Shown in pieces: positions 1 through 4,943 of a stretch of 5,180 nt of DNA; the stretch's first letter is position 1, and the number at the start of each line of letters is the position of its first letter. The notes under the pieces are model-generated. The model saw only the letters and a program-made list of their open reading frames with translations, did not search any database and was not told the origin of the DNA. The translations under genes and the position numbers were made by a program. The stretch is taken from positions 1 through 5,180 of the forward strand of contig JAOZIC010000168.1 of NCBI GenBank assembly GCA_026014605.1, read 5' to 3'. This stretch comes from Candidatus Bathyarchaeota archaeon (lineage in GTDB: Archaea; Thermoproteota; Bathyarchaeia; Bathyarchaeales; Bathyarchaeaceae).

Positions 1-1077
1 GGTGAAGACGCATTGACTGGGTCTTCGTCAACGTTCTCTTGTGCAGTAGGACCTGGAGTATTCTGTATATTCCAACAAGAAACTATGCAGTACCACGGCT
101 ACGACATTGATACTGGTGAAGAACTATGGATAACAGAACCATACGATAACGCTTGGGGCTCATATCAAACAACTATCGGCGACGGACCAGCATACATCGC
201 ATATGATCGTCTTTACACTGCACCTTATGACGGCACCTTGCACTGTTACGACATAAGCAATGGTGACGACCTGTGGCACAGTTTTGTTGGAAGTAGCGGC
301 TTAGAAACTCCATATGGCACTTGGCCTTTGTGGGGATCTATGCTCATTGCTGACTACAAAGTATACGCAGGTACTGGTGAACACAGTCCAAACCAGCCAA
401 TGCCAAGAGGTGAACAATTCCTCTGTTTCGACGCAATGAGTGGTGACATTATCTGGAGCATCGATGGATTTATGATGAATCCTATCATCGCTGATGGATA
501 CTTGGTTACCTTCAACTCATACGATATGCAAAACTACTGCTTCGGCAAAGGTCAAACTCTTACCACTGTTACCGCACCAATGACCAGTGTGCCAAAAGGA
601 AACGGTGTCGTAATTCAAGGAACAGTACTTGATCAATCACCAGGTGCAAAAGACACACCAGCAATTTCAGATGAAGACATGACAGAATGGATGGAATACA
701 TCTACATGGATAAACCAAAACCCGAAGATGTTGTTGGCGTACCTGTTGACTTGGTTGCCATTACACCTGGCGGTGAGGAAATCACAATTGGCACTGTATA
801 CGGTGATGATCTTGGTCACTATGCTTGCGCTTGGACTCCAGAAAGTGAAGGTATGTATACCATTATCGCCACTTTCAAGGGCTCTGATAGCTACTTTGGT
901 TCTTCTGCCAAAACCGCATTCACTGTTGGTTCTCCAGCAGCGACTTCGAGCGAAACAGCAAATCAAGTAGTTTCACAACTTGGATTCACAACTGTCGATA
1001 TTGTTCTATTGGTTGGCATTGTAGTCATTGCAGTTCTTGTTGTCTACATGCTGCTTGTGGTTAAAAAACAAAAGTAA
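1..1077 (+). CDS. PQQ-like beta-propeller surface protein with Ig-like domain and C-terminal membrane anchor (5' partial)
   Basis: The frame is open from the first base, so the start lies outside the window; 358 residues are visible. Three blades of the PQQ/quinoprotein beta-propeller type can be read, each with the pattern aromatic-D-x-x-(S/T)-G-(D/E)-x-x-W: YDIDTGEELW at about 34-43, CYDISNGDDLW at 82-92 and CFDAMSGDIIW at 142-152. A beta-rich Ig-like stretch follows (about 190-309), containing a proline- and acid-rich insert, then a short Ser/Thr/Ala linker. A hydrophobic helix at about 333-354 ends in KKQK, so the bulk should be outside the cell with a short basic tail inside. Secretion would need a signal peptide in the missing N-terminus. 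Such proteins are common in Bathyarchaeia-like genomes, where they are usually thought to be cell-surface binding or scaffold proteins. No enzymatic residues can be claimed, and PQQ binding itself is unproven. The gene ends just before a strong pyrimidine-rich terminator. Confidence 0.5.
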   Translation, partial: GEDALTGSSSTFSCAVGPGVFCIFQQETMQYHGYDIDTGEELWITEPYDNAWGSYQTTIGDGPAYIAYDRLYTAPYDGTLHCYDISNGDDLWHSFVGSSGLETPYGTWPLWGSMLIADYKVYAGTGEHSPNQPMPRGEQFLCFDAMSGDIIWSIDGFMMNPIIADGYLVTFNSYDMQNYCFGKGQTLTTVTAPMTSVPKGNGVVIQGTVLDQSPGAKDTPAISDEDMTEWMEYIYMDKPKPEDVVGVPVDLVAITPGGEEITIGTVYGDDLGHYACAWTPESEGMYTIIATFKGSDSYFGSSAKTAFTVGSPAATSSETANQVVSQLGFTTVDIVLLVGIVVIAVLVVYMLLVVKKQK

Positions 1078-1080
1078 CCA

Positions 1081-1120
1081 CTCCCCTTTTCTTTTTTTCT
1101 TTCTTTTTAGGTCTTTTTTT
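1081..1120 (+). terminator. U-rich transcription terminator after the beta-propeller gene
   Basis: Three bases after the stop codon begins an uninterrupted 28-base pyrimidine run (1081-1108), followed after AGG by a second T7 run (1114-1120). Archaeal RNA polymerase, helped by aCPSF1, terminates at such U tracts without needing a hairpin, and none is seen here. Confidence 0.75.
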
Positions 1121-1138
1121 GTACATATTTCGAGTTTT

Positions 1139-1173
1139 GTAATATATTACTCTCTGAAATAGCGTATATTAAG
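1139..1173 (+). promoter_or_regulatory. TATA-box promoter region with a repeated TATATTA element
   Basis: Two TATATTA copies lie at 1143-1149 and 1165-1171, 22 bases apart. The first sits inside a perfect 12-base palindrome, GTAATATATTAC (1139-1150). The second, in GCGTATATTAAG, is a credible TATA box that would place transcription start near 1194 and give a leader of about 70 bases for the gene at 1265. The palindrome could be an upstream TATA box or an operator; the sequence does not decide. Confidence 0.5.
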
Positions 1174-1253
1174 TTACAAGACATAAGATGGATTTGAGTA
1201 GAACATTGGAACAAAACAACAATACAACAGAAAAACAAAAAAACACATAAAAT

Positions 1254-1259
1254 GGGTGA
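1254..1259 (+). promoter_or_regulatory. Ribosome binding site deciding the ATG start at 1265
   Basis: GGGTGA matches the archaeal anti-Shine-Dalgarno and lies five bases before the ATG at 1265. A longer reading from GTG at 1256 would place the start inside this site, and the out-of-frame ATG at 1252 has no site ahead of it, so 1265 is preferred. Confidence 0.6.
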
Positions 1260-1264
1260 AAATA

Positions 1265-1756
1265 ATGGGAATATTTACAACAAATTGGTACCTTTACAAA
1301 ACTCAACTACCAACAATTTCGTTATCACATAAAAAACGTGACTCTGAAGCAGAAAACTTTGCAGCAAACAAAAACCGCCTAACAGAAAACACAGCTGCCA
1401 CAACAACAAACTTTGACAACCAACTGCTAGACGCAATAGACGAAGGACTAAATCTGCTCGGAGACTCATCAAAACAGGCACTCTATTTCTATTTGCAAAA
1501 AACTTTCAAAATCAACAGACAAGACATACCCTACAAAATCGAAGAATTCGAAGAAGCTATCGAAAAAATCTTCGGTACAGGTGCCAAAATACTTCAAATC
1601 CAGATAATGAAATCTCTGTTCAAAAAGGTCGGTAGCAACGTGAAACAGCATCCAAAACAAAAGAATCTAACATTCAACGAATATGTGGAGACTCTTAGAA
1701 CACTGTTGAACGACCAACAAAATATTGATGCCGACAACAAAACCCAAGAAAAGTAA
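1265..1756 (+). CDS. Small soluble helical protein, possibly an archaeal signalling output-type domain
   Basis: This 163-residue protein has no signal peptide or membrane segment. Residues 1-50 are polar and rich in Asn, Thr and Ala, and look disordered. Residues about 53-150 form a compact helical domain with alternating hydrophobic and charged positions: a DAIDEGLNLLG start, an ALYFYLQKTFKI helix, an acidic IEEFEEAIEKIFG helix, a KILQIQIMKSLFKKVG helix and a final FNEYVETLRTLL helix. The tail is polar. The pattern recalls the small C-terminal 'output' domains named in archaeal signalling proteins (NitrOD5-like), but this is from memory and not secure; no function should be assumed. The start at ATG 1265 follows a well-placed GGGTGA; GTG at 1256 would add three residues. 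It stands alone between its own promoter and a T-rich terminator. Confidence 0.75.
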   Translation: MGIFTTNWYLYKTQLPTISLSHKKRDSEAENFAANKNRLTENTAATTTNFDNQLLDAIDEGLNLLGDSSKQALYFYLQKTFKINRQDIPYKIEEFEEAIEKIFGTGAKILQIQIMKSLFKKVGSNVKQHPKQKNLTFNEYVETLRTLLNDQQNIDADNKTQEK

Positions 1757-1833
1757 TTCTGCAAAACTTTCTCTTTGCCCCGCGCTTTATTAAACTGCAG
1801 AAATGCTTTGATTGGGGTTTTTATTGTTTTTTA
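1757..1833 (+). terminator. Inverted repeat and T-rich terminator after the 1265-1756 gene
   Basis: A 7-base inverted repeat, TTCTGCA (1757-1763) with TGCAGAA (1796-1802), begins directly after the stop codon. It is followed by T-rich sequence at 1818-1832. The U-rich part is the likely terminator; the wide 32-base loop makes the hairpin's role uncertain. Confidence 0.5.
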
Positions 1834-1935
1834 AGTTCAAATCTGGCTGATTTTTACATTTAGCTGTATATTTTTGGCCGTTTTGGCGTTTTCGACACTT
1901 GAACTCATGGCATAATACATATTTTATTTTCGATA

Positions 1936-1945
1936 ACTTTATATG
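1936..1945 (+). promoter_or_regulatory. TATA box ahead of the structured RNA candidate
   Basis: ACTTTATATG lies about 26 bases ahead of position 1967, the usual archaeal TATA-to-start distance. The predicted start falls just before the 5' strand of the outer helix at 1974. The surrounding sequence is AT-rich, so a chance match is possible. Confidence 0.45.
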
Positions 1946-1966
1946 CTATTGTGTCGTTTTTCACGC

Positions 1967-2095
1967 TCTTGATGGATGGTGAGGGGACCGAGAAAATACC
2001 CCTATTCTCCATTCGCCAAGAGACATACCCTCTCCTTGAGCGATCGACGGTACATACGCGCGCATGTGCCTAGTCCCCCTCCATTCTTTAATCTT
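1967..2095 (+). ncRNA. Candidate structured non-coding RNA with a cloverleaf-like fold
   Basis: A GC-rich block sits in an otherwise AT-rich intergenic region and folds by eye into four helices around one junction. P1 pairs 1974-1979 with 2081-2086 and 1983-1988 with 2073-2078 (12 pairs with a small internal loop). P2 pairs 1990-1994 with 2005-2009. P3 pairs 2014-2016 with 2040-2042, 2017-2020 with 2035-2038 and 2021-2023 with 2031-2033, leaving single bulges and a 7-base loop. P4 pairs 2049-2055 with 2064-2070. Two of the pairs are G-U on the plus strand (1975-2085 and 2051-2068) and would be A-C mismatches on the other strand; one position near the P4 loop points the other way. The plus-strand TATA box agrees with plus transcription. 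It is not a tRNA (no T-loop consensus), 5S, SRP or RNase P RNA that I recognise. The 3' end is uncertain: only a weak T-rich stretch (2085-2095) follows. A 3' UTR structure of the converging acylphosphatase gene is the alternative. Confidence 0.5.
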
Positions 2096-2139
2096 CGAAC
2101 AAACCAAACCTGTTTTAGATAACTCGTTTACTGGCAGTC

Positions 2140-2427
2140 TCAAAGTGTGCCCGTTGGGCGAATTCTAAAATCAGTAAACTCTCCAACGTAATCTTGCCAC
2201 TCAACATCCACGTTTGTAACTTTGGCCAACCGTGGTCCATTTCTGCAGAATTCAACCACTTTTTCCACGTCTTGTTTTTCGCCCTCAAAGGTTGCTTCTA
2301 CTCTGCTGTCAGAAAGGTTTCGAACCCACCCATGCACGTTTCGTTTGTTTGCTTCGTTTCGGGTTTCTACTCTGAAGAATACGCCTTGAACTCTGCCAGT
2401 TACAGTAACGTGGGCTCGTGTTTTCAT
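2140..2427 (-). CDS. acyP: Acylphosphatase
   Basis: This is a full-length 95-residue acylphosphatase (EC 3.6.1.7), which hydrolyses the carboxyl-phosphate bond of acyl phosphates in the cytoplasm. The phosphate-binding signature GRVQGVFFR spans residues 11-19 and includes the catalytic Arg19. The second signature, GWVRNLSDSRVEATFEG, begins at residue 33 and supplies the catalytic Asn37. The small alpha/beta sandwich ends in the usual F-x-I-R-P strand. The ATG start gives the standard family length and the expected K-x-R-A-H-V-T-V first strand. The gene follows the arcadin-1-like gene by 73 bases and converges on the structured RNA candidate downstream. The ribosome binding site is weak (GGTTGA about five bases before ATG). 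Confidence 0.95.
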   Translation of the reverse strand: MKTRAHVTVTGRVQGVFFRVETRNEANKRNVHGWVRNLSDSRVEATFEGEKQDVEKVVEFCRNGPRLAKVTNVDVEWQDYVGEFTDFRIRPTGTL

Positions 2428-2480
2428 TTTTTGTCAACCAAACGTAACTACAAATATGAAAAAGAAACTAAAACGCTGAA

Positions 2481-2490
2481 CTGTATACTC
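2481..2490 (-). promoter_or_regulatory. Possible TATA box for the acylphosphatase gene
   Basis: On the minus strand the sequence reads GAGTATACAG. A start about 26 bases downstream (near 2460) would leave a leader of roughly 33 bases before the acyP ATG. It lies between the two genes, so acyP may be transcribed alone or also by read-through. Confidence 0.35.
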
Positions 2491-2500
2491 GCGTTTTTGT

Positions 2501-2833
2501 TTACTGTTGTGCTAGTGTGAATTTGATTGCTTGACCTGAAAGTTCTAGTTCGTAGAGTTGGTTTACATCGAAGCTGATGCCAAGTTTTTCGTATTCTGTT
2601 TCGGTGAGAAACAGCACCATTTTAGGTACGGCAAACTGGGTTCGCTGGTTTGACAGAACAGGAATCTGTTGCTGAACTGTTTTCATGACTTCTTGTATCA
2701 TGCGGGCTTCTTCTGTTTGTGGTCGTACGGCAAATTGTGGAATCACGCGGTCTTCTATTAGTTCGATGCGTTTACCTAGGTTTCCTTCAGGGTCTCTGAT
2801 AGATTCGATTTTTTGAACCCGGACACGTGTCAT
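2501..2833 (-). CDS. Arcadin-1-like protein
   Basis: This 110-residue soluble protein opens with a TRVRVQKIESIRDPEG strand-turn, then a GKRIELIEDRVIP segment, a helix rich in E, M and Q (EEARMIQEVMKTVQQQ), the VPKMVLFLTETEYEKLG strand-helix, and ends with FDVNQLYELELSG. This combination resembles the arcadin-1 family. Arcadin-1 was first described beside crenactin in Thermoproteales, where arcadins are linked to the actin-like cytoskeleton; the resemblance is from memory. No actin homologue or other arcadin gene is visible here, so a cytoskeletal role is only a suggestion. ATG at 2833 is preferred because a GTGA element lies five bases before it. GTG at 2842 would add M-N-I and leaves almost no leader after the TATA box at 2868-2877. 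The gene lies 61 bases downstream of GMP synthase B. Confidence 0.6.
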   Translation of the reverse strand: MTRVRVQKIESIRDPEGNLGKRIELIEDRVIPQFAVRPQTEEARMIQEVMKTVQQQIPVLSNQRTQFAVPKMVLFLTETEYEKLGISFDVNQLYELELSGQAIKFTLAQQ

Positions 2834-2867
2834 TATATTCACTTCAGCAAACCATACACCCAGACGC

Positions 2868-2877
2868 CTTTATACAT
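2868..2877 (-). promoter_or_regulatory. TATA box for the arcadin-1-like gene
   Basis: The minus strand reads ATGTATAAAG, a good archaeal TATA match. It predicts transcription start near 2847, some 14 bases ahead of the preferred ATG. It lies between the guaA-B stop and this gene, so the arcadin-1-like gene need not depend on read-through. Confidence 0.55.
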
Positions 2878-2894
2878 TTCTAGATACCCGAAAG

Positions 2895-4097
2895 TTACTC
2901 CATTTCTATGGTCGCTGGCGGCTTAGGTGTTACATCATAGCAGACGCATGAAACGTTTGAGCACGTATTCAAAATCTGTTTTGCTGCCTGGTTTAATGTT
3001 GTCCACGGAATATCAGATACTTCAGCGGTTAAGAAGTCATTTGTTTGTATTGCGCGCAAAGAAACCACATATGACTGCTGTTTGCCAGTTTGTTTAATGG
3101 TATACAAAACGCGCGTAATTTCTGGGTGTTCAGTAATTATCTTCTTTTGAAGCACCACCAAATCGTTAATTGGAACTTGGTAAACAGCGCCCTCTTGAGT
3201 AAGTGCAGTAACTGCAACAATTTCACCATATCTTCGTTGACCTGCCTTTACGCCCGTAGCTTTGTCCGCAAATATCTTAATTTCTAGACTGCTTTTTGGC
3301 ACATTCAAAAGCCGGGTTGCAGAGTTCTGGATATGAACAACCAGATGCTCATCCTGTTTAGCTTGGTCGTCGATAATGGCAGCAAAATATTGGCTGGGCA
3401 TGTGTTTGCTAAACAGTTTTTCTGCAACATGGGTGGCTTTCTTTAATGTTACAAGTTTGTCGCGTCTGATTTCTCCAACAACACGAACCGACAGTGCTGG
3501 ACCTGGAAAGGGTTGACGCTCAGACATCTCGTCTGGCACACCCAAGTATCGGGCTACTTTTCGTACTTCTCCTTTGTACAAAGAAACAACAGGTTCAACA
3601 ACTTGAAAACCGTAGACCTCTTTGGTGCTAATCCCAATCTGCTCCAAAACATTGTGCTGAGTCTTCACACCGCCGCGGGTTTCAACTATGTCTGCTTGAA
3701 TTGTTCCCTGCACCAAAAATTTGCATTTCTCCTTTTTGGCGGTTTCACTTAAGACCTTGTAGAATGTTTCTCGAAACTTTTTGCGTTTCTCTTCAGCATC
3801 CCGCAGTCCCTTCATTTCAGCCAAAAACCGTTCCTGTACATTCAAAACCCTCATGGGCAGATTAAGTGGCGGTTGGGATAGTGTCTGGACAACTTTTTCG
3901 ATTTCACCAATCCGCATAAACGCGTCGTCAATTATTACACAAAGAAGATTGTTGCCTATTGCGCGGTGAGTCAAAACCGCAGAGGTTGTGCTGTCCACCC
4001 CGCCTGAAACTGCTATTAGTGCTCGTTCGTTTCCGAGTACCTGTTTGATTTGTTTTACTTGTTTTTGTACGAATGCTTGTGGGTCAAAATCTGTTAT
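2895..4097 (-). CDS. guaAB: GMP synthase subunit B (ATP-pyrophosphatase), probable ATA start, enlarged C-terminal domain
   Basis: This is the ATP-PPase half of the split archaeal GMP synthase (EC 6.3.5.2). It adenylates XMP and aminates it with ammonia from a separate glutamine amidotransferase subunit not present in the window. Read from ATA at 4097 it has 400 residues. The N-terminal helix DPQAFVQKQVKQIKQVLG leads into the P-loop SGGVDS (31-36). Then come the IIDD strand (about 55-58), FLVQGTIQADIVE (127-139), the XMP-binding region around KTQHNV (145-150), FPGPALSVRVVGE (197-209) and a KPPATIEME end, where most relatives have W for M. Split subunits are usually about 305-310 residues. The extra length lies in the C-terminal dimerisation part, where two similar halves (about 282-334 and 337-400) suggest a duplication. 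No ATG, GTG or TTG exists in frame between the upstream stop at 4200-4202 and the P-loop. The only GTG codes for the Val inside SGGVDS and cannot be the start. Confidence 0.93.
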   Translation of the reverse strand: MTDFDPQAFVQKQVKQIKQVLGNERALIAVSGGVDSTTSAVLTHRAIGNNLLCVIIDDAFMRIGEIEKVVQTLSQPPLNLPMRVLNVQERFLAEMKGLRDAEEKRKKFRETFYKVLSETAKKEKCKFLVQGTIQADIVETRGGVKTQHNVLEQIGISTKEVYGFQVVEPVVSLYKGEVRKVARYLGVPDEMSERQPFPGPALSVRVVGEIRRDKLVTLKKATHVAEKLFSKHMPSQYFAAIIDDQAKQDEHLVVHIQNSATRLLNVPKSSLEIKIFADKATGVKAGQRRYGEIVAVTALTQEGAVYQVPINDLVVLQKKIITEHPEITRVLYTIKQTGKQQSYVVSLRAIQTNDFLTAEVSDIPWTTLNQAAKQILNTCSNVSCVCYDVTPKPPATIEME

Positions 4098-4549
4098 GGT
4101 TTTGCACCTCCTGCACGTAGTAGCTGGTTTGCGGTTTCTTGGGAGATGTAAACGCCCATCTGCGGCATTTTGTCGATTCCAATGATTTGTGAGATTGTTT
4201 TAAATGGGATTGTTTTTGGTAGTTCCTTTAGGTTTGTGAATCTGACAAAGGTTGATTGTTCTCTTCCCTGCAGAAAATCATAATATTCTTCGTAGTTGTT
4301 TAGCAAAGATTCGTGACCAAGCTTTTTCCACATTTCATCCGAGTTTCCGGTGATGCGTTCCACAAAGTCGGCGTAGCCTTGTATTTCTTTTGTTGGGTGT
4401 GTTACGTAGAAAAACAGTTTTTGTGCTTTTTTGGGTCCTACTTTTCCGCGTCGAACAAAAGCGTGGTTGCATTTGCCTGCCCTGTTTTGGCTGCAGAGTC
4501 TGGTCCAAAATTTTTCTAGATTCAAAACTATGAAAGCGTATTGATTCAA
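4094..4549 (-). CDS. DUF365/PUA-like domain protein co-translated with GMP synthase B
   Basis: This 151-residue soluble protein has no membrane segment. After an N-terminal strand-helix (YAFIVLNLEKFWTRL) comes a basic stretch with VRRGKVGPKKAQKL, then a beta strand LFFYVTHPTKEIQGYADFVERI, a helix MWKKLGHESLLNNYEEYYDFL, and strands FVRFTNLKEL and MGVYISQETANQLL. The order 'lysine-rich loop, FFYV strand, GxAxFxERI strand, EExxxFLxGRE helix' resembles archaeal DUF365, a small PUA/ASCH-like fold often associated with RNA or nucleotide binding. The family call is from memory and its biochemical role is unknown. The start is TTG at 4549, the only start codon near the upstream in-frame stop (4565-4567), with a G-rich site (AGGGGG) about 11 bases ahead. 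Its TAA stop shares bases with the ATA start of guaA-B, indicating one transcript and coupled translation. Confidence 0.75.
   Translation of the reverse strand: MNQYAFIVLNLEKFWTRLCSQNRAGKCNHAFVRRGKVGPKKAQKLFFYVTHPTKEIQGYADFVERITGNSDEMWKKLGHESLLNNYEEYYDFLQGREQSTFVRFTNLKELPKTIPFKTISQIIGIDKMPQMGVYISQETANQLLRAGGAKP
4105..4112 (-). promoter_or_regulatory. Strong Shine-Dalgarno for guaA-B, fixing the ATA start
   Basis: The minus strand reads AGGAGGTG, a near-perfect complement of the 16S rRNA 3' end. Seven bases later comes ATA at 4097-4095, in frame with GMP synthase B. The site lies inside the last codons of the upstream DUF365-like gene. Confidence 0.8.
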
Positions 4550-4600
4550 CTCATTTCGTGCCCCCTATGAATGGCTTAGTATGTATTTACACTGTTTGTG

Positions 4601-4609
4601 CTTATAAAC
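4601..4609 (-). promoter_or_regulatory. TATA box for the DUF365-guaA-B operon
   Basis: The minus strand reads TGTTTATAAGC across this position, preceded by an A/T-rich element. The predicted start is near 4579, giving a leader of about 30 bases before the TTG at 4549. Confidence 0.55.
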
Positions 4610-4672
4610 AAAAAAAGCTTGCTGCCACACCTTAGTTTTTGTGACGAGAAAAACCGTTCATGGGTGGTTTCT

Positions 4673-4712
4673 ACAGGATTTTTTCCCTGTTTTTTGTGTA
4701 CAAACAGGTTTT
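4673..4712 (+). terminator. Alternating inverted repeats with T runs (terminator- or attenuator-like)
   Basis: ACAGG (4673-4677) can pair with CCTGT (4686-4690), followed at once by T5 (4691-4695). The same CCTGT, extended to CCTGTTT (4686-4692), pairs better with AAACAGG (4702-4708), itself followed by T4 (4709-4712). The two hairpins are mutually exclusive. No gene on the plus strand ends just upstream, so what would be terminated is unclear; the stems are short and AT-flanked. Confidence 0.3.
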
Positions 4713-4726
4713 GTTGCCAAAACAAT

Positions 4727-4743
4727 CGAAAAACTCTAATATG
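4727..4743 (+). promoter_or_regulatory. BRE/TATA promoter for the zinc-ribbon gene
   Basis: CGAAAAA (4727-4733) resembles the archaeal BRE and is followed by CTAATATG (4736-4743) as the TATA element. The predicted start is near 4766, leaving a leader of about 40 bases that contains the purine-rich GAGGAAGGA (4786-4794). Confidence 0.5.
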
Positions 4744-4805
4744 TATCTGTTAGAACATGGAAGCCTAAAAGAATTCATTAATAGCGAGGAAGGAATTTCG
4801 TCAGT

Positions 4806-4916
4806 ATGAAATGCCCAAGATGCGAAACCGAAATGACCACACGGAAACTAAAAGGTAAAAAACAAGTATTCTTTTCATGCCCAAAATGTCACTATAACCG
4901 AACATCACGAACATAA
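4806..4916 (+). CDS. Very small zinc-ribbon protein (36 residues)
   Basis: An ATG-started 36-residue frame encodes two CPxC knuckles: C-P-R-C at residues 3-6 and C-P-K-C at 25-28. A basic linker (TTRKLKGKKQ) and an aromatic strand (VFFSC) separate them. This is the layout of a one-domain rubredoxin-like zinc ribbon, as found in RNA polymerase subunit M/TFS-type and topoisomerase zinc ribbons, with one structural Zn expected. Basic residues outside the cysteines suggest nucleic-acid contact, but partner and role are unknown. A BRE/TATA pair and a GAGGAAGGA site (about 11 bases before ATG, rather long) support it as a real gene. It ends eight bases from the stop of a converging gene and shares a hairpin terminator with it. 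It is short enough to be missed by automatic gene finders. Confidence 0.75.
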   Translation: MKCPRCETEMTTRKLKGKKQVFFSCPKCHYNRTSRT

Positions 4917-4943
4917 CAGCGGCTCTACGCTGTTTCTTGTTCG
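4915..4943 (+). terminator. Hairpin terminator between converging genes
   Basis: AACAGCG (4915-4921) and CGCTGTT (4928-4934) form a perfect 7-pair stem with a 6-base loop, followed on the plus strand by T-rich TTCTTGTT. The stem begins in the zinc-ribbon stop codon, and the loop holds the stop codon of the minus-strand gene. Confidence 0.5.

Larger units (their letters stand above)
4550..4805. other. Divergent intergenic region
   Basis: No protein gene is seen here. It contains the minus-strand TATA box of the DUF365 operon, a plus-strand BRE/TATA for the zinc ribbon, a weak inverted repeat AAACC (4651-4655) with GGTTT (4666-4670), and the alternating hairpins at 4673-4712. The middle 60-70 bases belong to neither promoter and could hold a small RNA or operator. 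Confidence 0.5.

Noticed and set aside
667..966. Minus-strand and shifted plus-strand frames within the beta-propeller gene
   Set aside because: They are cysteine- or leucine-rich shadows of a strongly supported coding frame, with no start signals.
1252..1330. 26-codon frame from ATG 1252 as an independent gene
   Set aside because: It has no ribosome binding site and is low-complexity (Asn/Thr); it is kept only as a possible regulatory upstream frame in the findings.
1835..1843. GTTCAAATC, a T-loop-like motif suggesting a tRNA 3' end
   Set aside because: The flanking bases cannot form a T stem or acceptor stem, and no D or anticodon arm is found upstream.
1961..2143. Minus-strand 60-codon open frame across the structured RNA region
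   Set aside because: It has no recognisable domain or ribosome binding site, and its sequence is explained by the paired GC-rich segments; it also runs into the acyP stop region.
2194..2520. Plus-strand 108-codon open frame opposite acyP
   Set aside because: It is antisense to a clear acylphosphatase with both catalytic signatures and shows no domain of its own.
2895..3998. GTG at 3998 as the start of GMP synthase B
   Set aside because: That GTG encodes the Val of the SGGVDS P-loop. Starting there would delete half of the nucleotide-binding loop and the preceding strand, and it has no ribosome binding site.
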